From Sphacelaria rigidula (lineage: Eukaryota; Phaeophyceae; Sphacelariales), in the NCBI GenBank assembly GCA_964200075.2, contig CAXNAA020000009.1, positions 1-40,827 of the forward strand: DNA of 40,827 nt, given 5' to 3'. This document shows, in pieces, positions 8,826 to 20,800 of the stretch. The translations under genes and the position numbers were made by a program. A model generated the notes under the pieces. That model had not been told where the DNA came from and searched no databases. It saw nothing but the letters and a program-made list of their open reading frames with translations. Every line of letters begins with the position of its first letter. Positions within the stretch are counted from its first letter, which is position 1.

Positions 8826-11800
8826 CTGTCAAAGTCGAACGAACAAAAAGTCAAGGGGGAACGTTGCGGATGGAAACTCTTAGCCCGCACCTTCATCTTC
8901 TCATCAACCACCACGACAACAATATTACCTGGCGTGTACTCGTGCCCTCGTGAACGTCTCAGCGAAAATCAAGTCGATATATGCTCACACCAATTTCGGG
9001 ATACGTGGTCATCCTCTTCGAGCAAGACCAACACTACGGGATGAAACGCGAGTGACACGGTTTTGGGGTGCCAAGGCTCACTGAACAGCTTGAAGACAAG
9101 ATTGCTCCGGTCCGCCGCACTCCGTCATGCGATTGTGCGCCGACGACCGAATTAGCCCAAAGCTTCAAGAGTCAGCAGAAAGGAATCAGCTCACCAATCA
9201 AAACCAAAAGCTGTCCTCGCTCGTTCATCTCCCTGACTAGGGTCCGCAGACGATCCTTATTTTCCCGGTCGAATCGGCCATCTGATAGCATCAGAACCAA
9301 CTGACGGGGAGTACCCCTGGCACTCGCTCCACCCGAAGAAAAAGAAAAACTGCGTCGGGCCTCCTGCGCAATGAATTTCGTTGGGCCCGCACACGGGTTG
9401 ACGACACGCAGCTGAGAGATGCAATCATGGACTAGATGTTTCGGGTGTTACAGTGCGCCATGTAAAGCTACGTGGATAAAAACATGTTTTTTAATTCGAG
9501 TCAAGAAGGCAAGCGTATGCGCGTTTCGTGCTCACTCCATCGCCCAAAAGCGCAAATGCTCACGCCGATTTTGGGAGTTGGACTCTGAAAATATGTACAA
9601 TGCGACACCACAAAAAAATGTATGGATGGGGTGTTTCGGATCTTTTTGCGCCAGTCCTCGGAAGTCCCAGGAGGGCATGTGAGTCCCCACGACCCGGTGA
9701 CCCCGGAAAAATACCTCCTTTCACACGAAGTGACGTGATGTAACCCCCAACCCCAACCCTAATCCTAACCCTACATGCGGAAACGTTCTCAAGTCGAAGA
9801 ACTGTCGCGGACATTTGTGGATGGTGAGTACGCAAAACATGATCTCTTCGATATTGCGTCATCCTCCATTCGAAAGCGGAATGCAAGCTCAGCATTGGTC
9901 ACTGATGAACACCGCTTTTACCGTACAGCACCCACACACAGCAGATCAAACTTATCAAATCTAAGCGGAGGACACTCTAGCACAAAAGAATCGATTGGGC
10001 GCCATCAAATATTATTTGCCCTCACCTCGAGGAGGGCAACGACTCCTTCCAACATATGAGCCGTATTCGTGCGCGGCTGATCGAATGTGAATCCGCTGAC
10101 GATCTTGGCACCAGCTTGTTCGGTGAACGGCTCCCCAAACGCGTGTAGAAGATCCAGCTGCTCCCCAAACCTGACGACGAACGTAACATGTGCATGGGCC
10201 TTGAGAAAATTTGACGTCCAACACAGGAGAATATACTCTGACTGTTGACTGATCTCTGATTATTTTGCACAAAATCCCGCAAAGCACGCCCAACTTCCAA
10301 CCGTACCAATGTACACCAAAGTCTACTACTCGACAACTTGTACGACGGCGTTAGGAGCGGTCTGGCCACAAAAGTAACTGCCAGAATGCCCTGTGTTGCA
10401 CGTCCCTTATGATTCTGCTCTTGGCGAGGTTTTAGCGCCGCGTGCGCCACTGTGCACACCCAAAAGGTGAAATGCACGGCACAGCGGAGTAGTTAAACGC
10501 CGGGGTTTGTAAAGGCACACACCACAGGGGGGAAGGGGAGGAGGAGGAATTCCTCGGAACGGCAGAAGACACCTGGCTACTGCGGGTGTGATGCTCTTCT
10601 CCGTTATTTCACCTGGCGACGGCGAGTTGCCCGGCCTCGAGCTGCGTAAGGCCCGACGCTACAGTGGTCATGGCCGCCAGGGCAAGCGCTCCCGCGCCGC
10701 AGTCCGCCATAGACTGTGAATCGTCAATCGCCATCAAGATCTGGCGAAGACACGAGACATATGTAGGAGTTGAATGAAAACAACTTCACGCCGCCCACTT
10801 GTCGAGCCATGTTTGCCTAGCCAGAACTCGTGCGAACTCCAGTATCGGTTCACGACATTCTCATCGTCCGAAAGTCTACCGTTTTCGATGCATCGACGGG
10901 GGTGGGAGCGTGCAGGTTCCCAATCGCCAGGGAATATTTCCAGTATCAACCATACAAATTTCGAAGAAATTGCTGGGTCGGGTTACAGCCCTCAACCCCT
11001 TGCCCGCGAGGGTAGCTCACCTGCTGCATCGTGCTCCAAGGGTTGAAGGGGTCAGGAAGATGTTGCGATTGTACTGATACATTCCGGAGTGATCAATACT
11101 GCGGGATCAAGAAAGACCCACCCATGACGATCGGTTACAAAAACACCCCCACTCGCCGAGTAAAAAACACAGTAATTTTATACGGTGGATCGCTGGACGG
11201 ACAGGACGAAGCCTCGAGATCACTTGGCAGTTTTTTGTTCCAGCTAGCGAGGTCACGTCAACCGTAGGTTGAGTTAGCTCGCCGGTCAAAGCCCCTGGAG
11301 AAGGTCAGGGTTTTCATCATCGGCTTCGCTCTGCGCATAACGAGTACCCCCGCAGAATTCCTCACAGTCAACGATATCATCGGTTAGAGAGAAGCCAACA
11401 CGACTTTCGTCTGCACACAAAAAAAATCACAACAACCATATACTCCCCCCGCAATAGTGTAGCTGCAATAGAAATGTATCGAAAAACTGTAATTGGCATT
11501 AGGCTGTACTTCACGCAGTACTCTACTGCAACTGTTGAGCATGTCTTATCCAGTATGAAAAGTACCGAGAGGATTGTTCCAACCAGTCGGGCACAGCCGC
11601 GTGTCTTCACCTGATAGTCTCTTTTAGCAGGTTTCGTCCTCCTTAGCCATATCTTATCCTTCCGGAATCCTGATGCGATATAGGGGATCACCCTTCGCAT
11701 GTTGATCCGTTTGCCAGAACGGTAGTCACCCTGAAGCTTGGTGGCCACCATGGGCTCCAAGACCAGCCTCAGTTGCTCGCACAGCCTCTGAGAAAGACCG

Positions 11801-14800
11801 GCGGTCACGCCTCGCAATTTGCCCCATAGCTCGGCTGGAAGCACGGCCCCCGCGTCTGGACAGAGGGACGAAGCAAAGTTCGGTCGACTTTCTCTCACAT
11901 ACATCATCTGGTGAAACGCGAATACGCCGGCATCACATGCCGCATTAAGGCGATCAAGCAATGACCCGACACTTCTTGCAAGTTTCGATAAAAGTAGGAT
12001 TCGCGCAGCTACTCTGACCGTCTCACCAGGTATGCCAGCCTCTTCGTCCACCTCGGCATCACGCCTCCTGCGCTGCAATTCCTCGGCGAGATCATGAAGT
12101 TGCTCTCGCAACGCTTGAGCATCATTGACGTTGCTTGCCTCACCATGAATATCGGCACTCGTCACGATTTGTGGCTGATTCGGATTCGTTCGTTCATCCG
12201 CGTTGTCCAGTAACTTCAGATCTACCGGGGGCTGTTTCTCCACTGTGCTGTCATCTTCATCGGCTTCCACCATTTCCACATCTGCATCTTGCTCTGTTTC
12301 TGGTCACGTTAACCGTTGAGAGAGGATCGAATAGCGTGGAAAAATGCAACTGTCAACGTGCACACATGTATCCGAGACGGATCACGAATGGCAGCGACAA
12401 CAACGAGACCAAAAAAGCTTCACGACGCGCTTTCTTCGTTCTCCTCCCAACCGATGGCACCCACCTTGCTCGTGTCCATCCTCTTCGCGTTTTTTGCCAG
12501 ACTTGCGATTCTTGTCTCCGCGTTGAGCGTGTTCACCTTCTTCACCGTCAGCATCGCTGACCGCACCCTGGAGAAGAGAATATTCGCGGTCACAGAAATC
12601 ATGATTTTCCTACTGGAGAACTAGATGCGTACCAAGAACACGCTAATGGTGAAGCTATTTGTCAATCTCATGGACGAAATACTTCATCTTCAGTAAGTGT
12701 ACCGCCTACAGACAGATCCGTTGTCTACTGCCTTAAAAGCATAGGTCTACTGTATGCAAAGGGTGCTGAATGCACTCCATTCCCACATTTGGTTTCTCGT
12801 GAATAATAAGAATGAAAACATGCACAGCAGTTCATTTCATCGCCGCACAACCTCATACCTCCATGGAATCACACGCCAAAACCCGTCAATCGGATATACA
12901 GCCACGCACACACCTTTTGGTCTTCACCCTCGTCCAAACCATCCTTCGCATCGGCGGCATCAGCATCATCATCCGATTCTTCTGTCCCTTGAACGATAGC
13001 TTGGTCGATTTCCTTCTTTTCTCCTTCATCAGCGGCTTGACTGGCCGCAGTCTCAGCAGCTTGCTCTTCTGACACCCCCCCAAGGACCTGCACGAGGACG
13101 AAGAGTTAAAAAGGGGGGGGGGGGGGGCGAAATGAAATCACCATGCGGTCAGATCCCATTCCACTCAACCAGCTGACATACCTTCAGCCGACGAGTTACG
13201 GCATCACCACCACAGGATTCATGACCGATACAGGGTAGTCGACCAGCGGTGCGATGCTCCAAAAAAATCGTCGGACCGCCTCGTGTTGAGAGGAACGTGC
13301 GAAGGCCCAAGACGCTGATAAGCCCCATGATATCGTTTGGTGCCGTTGGGTTTTCCAGTTACAGCATCATCACACCTGACTGGAGCCTTCTTCATTGCTG
13401 GTCACGTACTCGAACTTTCCGTCATCTTTATCCCCCGATTCCTCATCGCCACGCTCGGTGTCTTCATCTCCGTCCAGGTCTTCATCTGTTCATGTCAGCA
13501 AGAGGGTATAGCTTTTGACACAATTCATCACGTATCGTACTGCTTGCTCTGTCGCCAACGAGTGAAGGCCATGACAATAAGCGCATCTTCAACCAGGTCA
13601 ACCAGCTCCCCGGGTGATACTGTGGATGAGCACTATCCGTTTGGAATCCGTTTGGAACCATGTGCGGCCGTCGGCGGGCGAGTCACCTGAACATGTGAAC
13701 CCACCGCGAGTATCCGCACCTCCAAATGTTAGTACTAACCTCCGGTGTTGTCCTTGAGCATATCCAGCCGCCTGTGCCAATGCTTCATCACATCGCCCGG
13801 GTTCCTGTAAACCACATCAAAATGCCGCAACGATGATACAGAGGAATATATTTACCGTTGGAGAGAGATAGTGGGTCATGTTTTGAACGGGACGTCAATT
13901 TCATTCGAAAAAAGCATGCGTAGCCCAGATAGACTACGTTCGCTGTGTGAGGGTCAAGGAGGACAAGGGCAGGTTTTATACTTTGTTGAGATGTTGACGG
14001 CGTTCGACCCGCCGAGTACACACAGGCGGTGTGACCACTCGCCCTTTCACACGGCGGTTCCTATATTTACCGACACACGGCGGTTCATCTTCGCAGGTCA
14101 TGGCAGACGAACGCGCCAATGGTTTGGCGGAACTCTGTGGCAGATAGACCTGCGGTATTGCTGATCCACGCAGAAAATCGCGGTCGTCTGTACTGCAGAA
14201 CCTAAAAAATCGGCACTGAACAAATATGTGAATTCGAAACAAAATAGGTGCCCGAATCCGACGGCAAAACACATGATCAACGACGGAATCGATAACGTGA
14301 TAATATTCAATATTTCCGTTATCTTTCGGCTTACATCGACGATTACACACAATTCTGCACTCAGCTGTGCAAACCATTCCCGTTTTTCACATACTAACCT
14401 GAAGGGATTGGGTGCTTCCGGACGCCGTCTTTTGTCTTTGCCGTGTCCCTCGCCCGTTCCATTGCCTCCTGACTCATCCCTCCGCCACTCCCCTCCATCC
14501 CCTTCTTCTCCCTTCCCCCCCCCGCCCCCATCATCGGCACCTTGCGCGGCACTGCCGCCACCAGGCTTGGGGAGTAAACGCGACGCGACGACGGGGTGGA
14601 AAAATAGCCGTTAGATGACGAAACTACAAACACACCCATCAAAACAGTTTTCCCGATATATTTCGAAAAAAAATACAACACAACGCAAAAGCTGGTTGTG
14701 ACAACATGTTGACAGCGTTCGACCCGCCGAGTACACACAGGCGGTGTGACCACTCGTCCATTCACACGGCGGTTCCTATATTTACTGGCACCCTTTGCTC

Positions 14801-17800
14801 TTCGCAGGTCATGGCAGACGAACGCGCCAATGGTTTGGCGGAACTCTGTGGCAGATAGCCCTGCGGGGAATAAAGAACAACTCAAAAATACCCGTTTGCG
14901 CTTCACGACAGCATCCTCACCCTGCAGTTATCAAGATTCAGATTTCACTCACCTCGGTATTTTTCCCGTCGTCTTCTCTGGCGTCCTCATCGTCCCCGTC
15001 GTTGTCTTCAGCCATCTATATTGAAAAAGAACAGCACCGAAGAAGAGCGTTCAATTTCAAGATACCTGCAACATTACGATGTAGAATCCCAACAACTTTC
15101 TTGCAGGTATCTTGTCACCCTTGTCGGCAAACGATGCGGTTATGACCGAATCCCCCCCAAAGAACTTTCACCAGCACGTGTGACGTTTGTCGCACACAGG
15201 AGACACCAGATGTTGACAGCGTTCGACCCGCCGAGTACACACAGGCGGTGTGACCACTCGCCCTTTCACACGGCGGTTCCTATATTTACTGACACTCTTT
15301 GCTCTTCGCAGGTCATGGCAGACGAACGCGCCAATGGTTTGGCGGAACTCTGTGGCAGATAGACCTGCGGGATATCCAACTTCACTATATATTGAGTCCT
15401 CAACTGCCTTGACGTTTTTCCACATATACTTTTCACAAATGAACGTAACACAAAGCTCGAAACGCGACGGATTACTCGATGTAGCGCTGATTGCACGCGG
15501 CGAATACACAACGAACGCAATCTCTCACCTCATCCTTCGAAGCATCCATCGTCACCCGAGCGTCGCCGTCGTCTCCCTCAACTCCAAAAGCAGGTGGTTC
15601 GTCCTTCCCATTTTCCACCTGATCCTCCACCTTCTCGGTTTCATCGCCTTCGTCCTTATCTTCACCACCATCAGCGTCGGCGCCCTCTTCGTCGACAGGG
15701 TCCACTTCTGGTGCTCCCGGATTCCCAGCTCCCTAATATAACGGCATGGTACGGACCAAAGTTAGTAAAACCTGAAACGCGATTTGGTTGTGGGTCATCT
15801 CCTCATGACCCATGACGGGCTAATCTGGGCTGTGTAATACCATCGCTCGGTTCAAGAAGACAACAATGTACAGCGCACAACCATGAGTAACCAGGGACGT
15901 TACACATCAGAAAGATCGTTTCGTGTTCAAGCCAAGCTAGACTAGTGATGTCACGGTGGGCACTATGGCCCAACGCTTGATACGATGTTACTTGTAGCGA
16001 CAGTTCCCTGATGAAAACGTCTCGCTGGTGACCTCTACTCCACCACCTATCGTCTGAAATAAAAGGGATTGTTGACAGCCTTCGACCCGCCGAGTACACA
16101 CAGGCAGTGTGACCACTCGCCTTTTCACACGGCGGTTCCTATATTTACTGATACCCTTTGCTCTTCGCAGGTCATGGCAGACGAACGCGCCAATGGTTTG
16201 GCGGAACTCTGTGGCAGATAGACCTGCGGGATAATTCCTTTTCACATCACGACTACTTCCCCCATGAGGGTTAGGGTTAGATAACCCATGAAACGACGAC
16301 TGTACGAAGGGAGGGATCACGACGCGAGACTGGGTAGATTGGATTGATCGTCATTAGCACCATGTCCGTGATATCCGAGCATGGTACAACCTTGGCCAAA
16401 CAAACCCAATACATCAAAACTACGCACTCTGCATTATATTCGTAATCACGTTACGAGATGTACAATGCGTACTATATTGACTTTTGTGGTATATCCACGG
16501 CCCCGGTGGCTCAGTTGGTAACCAAGTAACCTTTTGACGGTCGAGTAGTGGGGTTCAATTCCCGGAGCGATCTGGGATTTTCTCTACACCATGCCCAACA
16601 GTGGAGAGCGACCATGTCGTGGGTACACAAAATTCGACTCTACGGTCGACGAGGGAAAGCGGTTGTTGAACCGCAGGCACCGCAGGAGTAAGGTGGGGTA
16701 ATAAAAAAAAACACAGTGAAGTTCCTGTGTCGACCTTCCTTCTGTGTCAACCCAGCTAATGCGTCCACATATACCGAAAGATGTAGACTTTGTCTAGAAT
16801 AGATGAAACGTCAACACAGAGACCCGATACAAAAACCACAAGACGGTGAAACGCTAGGGCAAATCCAGGGTGCATATCCCGCAACGTTTCCTCATTACAA
16901 TTTCACCCCGAACAGACTGTGCCACGCGGCGGGGCAGGTAACATAATATGCGGAACGTATCATACCTCAGGCTGATTTTCATCTTGCCCGAGTTCGGGAG
17001 TTTCCGCAGCTTCATCTTCGGGCGCCAGAGTCTCGAAGCCCTCTTTCTCCTTGCCCTCCTCATCTCCATCACCACCTTCGCTGCCCCCGTCATCGTCCTT
17101 GCCCTCCTCCGCTCCTCCTCCTTCATCTCCGTCTTCATCCTGATTTCGGACCATGATCACATCAGCACATTTTCATGATTTGGCGTAAAGAGTACAGTTA
17201 CTGAAATCGATCTCCCCTCCCCCAAGTACAAACGCACGAACACACATACACCGATGGGCGCGTCTGTCTTTCCCTACAAACATGGCGTAAGAGTTGCATC
17301 GTGCGGGGCACTTCAGCGTCTGTTCACGTTTTGAGCCTCGTCCAGGTTGAGATCGTCGGGGAGCTCTTCCGGGTTGTCTTCGCCAGCAGGGTCCTTGTCT
17401 TCATCGTCCAATTGGCCTTCATCAACTTTCATTGCCTCTTCCTCACCTCGCACCTGAAATGGACATACGACGGAGAGTGAGAGTGTTTTCGCCTCAACGA
17501 GACTCTGTCGGTAAGGGTCGCGATTTGTCGTGAAGAGATGAAGTCAGAAAGCTGGGGGAATACATACTTATTTGACCATTGATCACACATCCCCTTCGAG
17601 ACAGAGGGGACACGGGGGGAAATGGGGATGAACGGACCTCCGCTCAGTGTGTAACACGTACATGACACGCTGACGGTGGTACCCTTTTCCAACATGTTGA
17701 CAGCGTTCGACCCGCCGAGTACACACAGGCGGTGTGACCACTCGCCCTTTCACACGGCGGTTCCTATATTTACTGACACCCTTTGCTCTTCGCAGGTCAT

Positions 17801-20800
17801 GGCAGACGAACGCGCCAATGGTTTGGCGGAACTCTGTGGCAGATAGACCTGCGGTGACTAATTTGACACGCATCCTCAAAAATGTTCTTTGCTTTCGCCG
17901 TAAAAAATCATGGGTGCACCAATTGAATAAGTTACAACACACGATTGAACGATTGACAATCGCACGTTGGCCAAATGAAGTTGAAGCTCACCTCTACGCC
18001 CATGGGCTTGTCCTCGTAGTTCTCCTCCAGGTCATCATTCACCAATCCTTCCTTCTCGCCGTCATCCCCATCTTCATGCTCATCATCAGCGTTTTCTTGG
18101 TCAACCCCATCATCACCCATGTTCCCCTCGGGCTTTCCATCAGCCTCATCTTCGCCCTTGTCCTCTTCTTTTCCTCCATCCTGTTTTCGATCACGCACAG
18201 AGTAACGCCCTTCAACACAATGGCTCGAGCAAATTTGTTCTCTTTCGATTTCACATGATGGCATCTCCCGACGTGTAAATTCAAGTTCGTCACATCACGA
18301 GCCAATAATGTCAGGGTATGATATGGCTTGCGACCAAATGTTATGTGGTCTAACCCGACCTTTTCCTTGCCCTCTCCGTCTTCATCATCGTCGTGACCAT
18401 CCTCCTTCGTGCGAATCTCGTCTTCTTCTGGCTTTTCTCCGTCTAGCCGAGACCTGACCATACACGGACACGAGACGGAGGGAATGAAGACGTGAGAAGT
18501 GCCTGTTGCGCCACTCATTCCATGTCACGTGACACATCCATCTTAACTGACTCCATAAAACCGGGGTCATCACACGCGTCTTGGACCGGCCATGATAAAC
18601 GAACATGCTTACCCTGCTTCGAACTTCTCCTCCTGCTCATCCTTTCCTTCCTCCTGCCCATCGTCGTCATCATCCCAGAGTTTCTCATCGACCACGTCGG
18701 CATTATCGCCCAGGTCATCACCCATCTCCCGATCAAGCTCCTCCTTATCTTCAGCTTCTTCTTCTCCCTCATCGTTTTGGTCACCCTTCCACATGTTGCG
18801 CATGACAAACGGGAGGGAGGCAGGTGTCAAAACTCTCTCCCTCGCGCGAAAGAAACATATTTTCCACTGTCATCTCTCGTCTCATCGACTGACAAAACAG
18901 TTTTGCCGTACGAAACGCGGTGGATCTGTAACACGGCATACTGACTGCGCGAATACCTTTCTCCTTCAAAACGCCTACACACCCAGAAGAGATCACTGAC
19001 CTTGGGAACATCAAACATATCCCCCTCGAAATCGTTTTCCATTTCCATACCCTTGTCCTGCTCGTCCTCGCCTGTGGACGGAAACGGAGATGGGACACAC
19101 GTCGAAGAGGGCGTCAGGATGATTGCAACAGCGGCTGCACACACGGAGTTGTACCGCGAGCTCTTCCTTAGCTTCATCTTTCGATTCCAACATCCTCACC
19201 GAGTTCTTTGACTTCCTCGGCTTGATCTTTATCCGGCTCATCGCCCTTGAGACCCAGCAGTTGTTCTTCGTCCTCGATCTGATCTGTGACGTCCTTCTTC
19301 CCATCTCCCTCACCCATTCCTGTCCCCTCAACATCATCGTCAAACTGTGGAGTGGCGCAGGCATGACATGGAATGCAACACGAGCGATACTGTCGAACTC
19401 ATTTCGAAAAAATGCGCACACCCGACACTTGATGAAGTGAACACCACGCGGTGCGGAGCTGACCCAAACTCGCGTCAAGTAACATGCAGTAAAGTCTCGC
19501 CTCTTATTTTCCAGATACGAAATACGTCGGTAGGGAGCATATTCGGAGAAATAAGACGAATGACGTGGATGATGATCCGGATCAGTGATGTGTCGTGTAT
19601 TAGCCCACAACAGATCACGGGACCCCAGATTCTCAAAGAGAGAATGTTCCATGATAATCCGCTTATTGCGGAATATCCCTCCTTGTCGAAATCGAACTTC
19701 ATGCAGCCCAGGTGGACGTGTCATCAACATCACTAGCTTCAAGTGCAATCAGTCAGTCCACATCACACGAACCTTCATCCCTTCAATGTCGCCCTCTCCG
19801 TCCCCCTCCATCTCTTCCGTTTCATCGGAGCACAGTCCCTTCGAAAGCAAAAGTCGGAAAACTCTAAGAGTGACGTAGTGCAGCTTGGCCGTTCCCTGAA
19901 AAAAAGTGCAACACGACAGTGAGAGTTAGGAGAAGCGTGACAGCATTTTGTACGTGAGCAATGCAACACCCCCGTGTTCCTATCGACAGAAGCAGAACGT
20001 CGAGCCCTTTCCCTACCGCTTTTCGTTGTAGTGTGCCATCATTAGGTACGCGACGGGGTATTGACGAATCGCAACATCGACACCAGAGATTCTAACCTTG
20101 TTGAAAGCAACGATCCCTGTCAGCACCGCTCGTCCAGCACCCAACACTTGCTCGGCCAACGGCAGAACGTCACGCAGCAGCGTCACCGCAGCGACCGTCG
20201 CCTCGGCGGCAGGCGCCGCTCCGTCCGCCCATCCAGTAGCAGTCACGGCTTCCGAGAACTCCACCATGCATGTTCTGACCGATCTCAGCGCGTCCGCGCA
20301 ACGCCAGAGTTTGAGCGATCTGGCTTGCTCGAAGGAAGATGCGTGTGTTTCCATCAAGGTCGTACCAGTGACCGACAGTCCTTCGTCTGCACCGTCGCTG
20401 TCGGAGTCAGTAGTCCTCTCTGGCAATAGGACCTCACCGTCGGCTGTAGTGTCCGATTTTCCATCTTCAACAGATGACGGACGGGGGCCTCGGCAGAGCG
20501 ATTGCACCGAAATCAGCATCGATTTCACGGCGAAGTTTATTTTTTTTCCGAACTGCCTCATGTGATCAACCGTCGCTGATTGCGCCGCGTCGAGAGCAAT
20601 CAAGTCAATGGCCGGTGAGGACGATTGCAAAGGTTGAGTCGAAGACATCGCTCGCACCTCCGATTCCGAAAACCGGGTTGAACCTGGCTGCATGACCCAC
20701 CAGAAACGAAGTACGGGGTCAGAGTTCAGGCACGTGCGGACGGTGTCGATGATGCACGACAGGTGGTCGCCAACACGCTGTAGAGCGGCGACAGGTATAA

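Noticed and set aside
16499-16572. Functional tRNA gene
   Set aside because: A and B boxes are perfect, but the T stem and acceptor stem do not pair and a long body with an A tail follows, so a SINE fits better.
13991-17854. The 161-bp repeats as introners (elements that created the introns)
   Set aside because: Repeat ends lie well inside the introns, away from the midasin splice sites, and the orientation is antisense; introners normally supply the host splice sites.
12869-19400. Long plus-strand hydrophobic ORFs (for example 17,734-18,258 and 18,492-18,944) that look like multi-pass membrane proteins
   Set aside because: They are antisense to the Asp/Glu-rich midasin exons; GAx codons read backwards give Ser/Leu/Phe/Val-rich frames.
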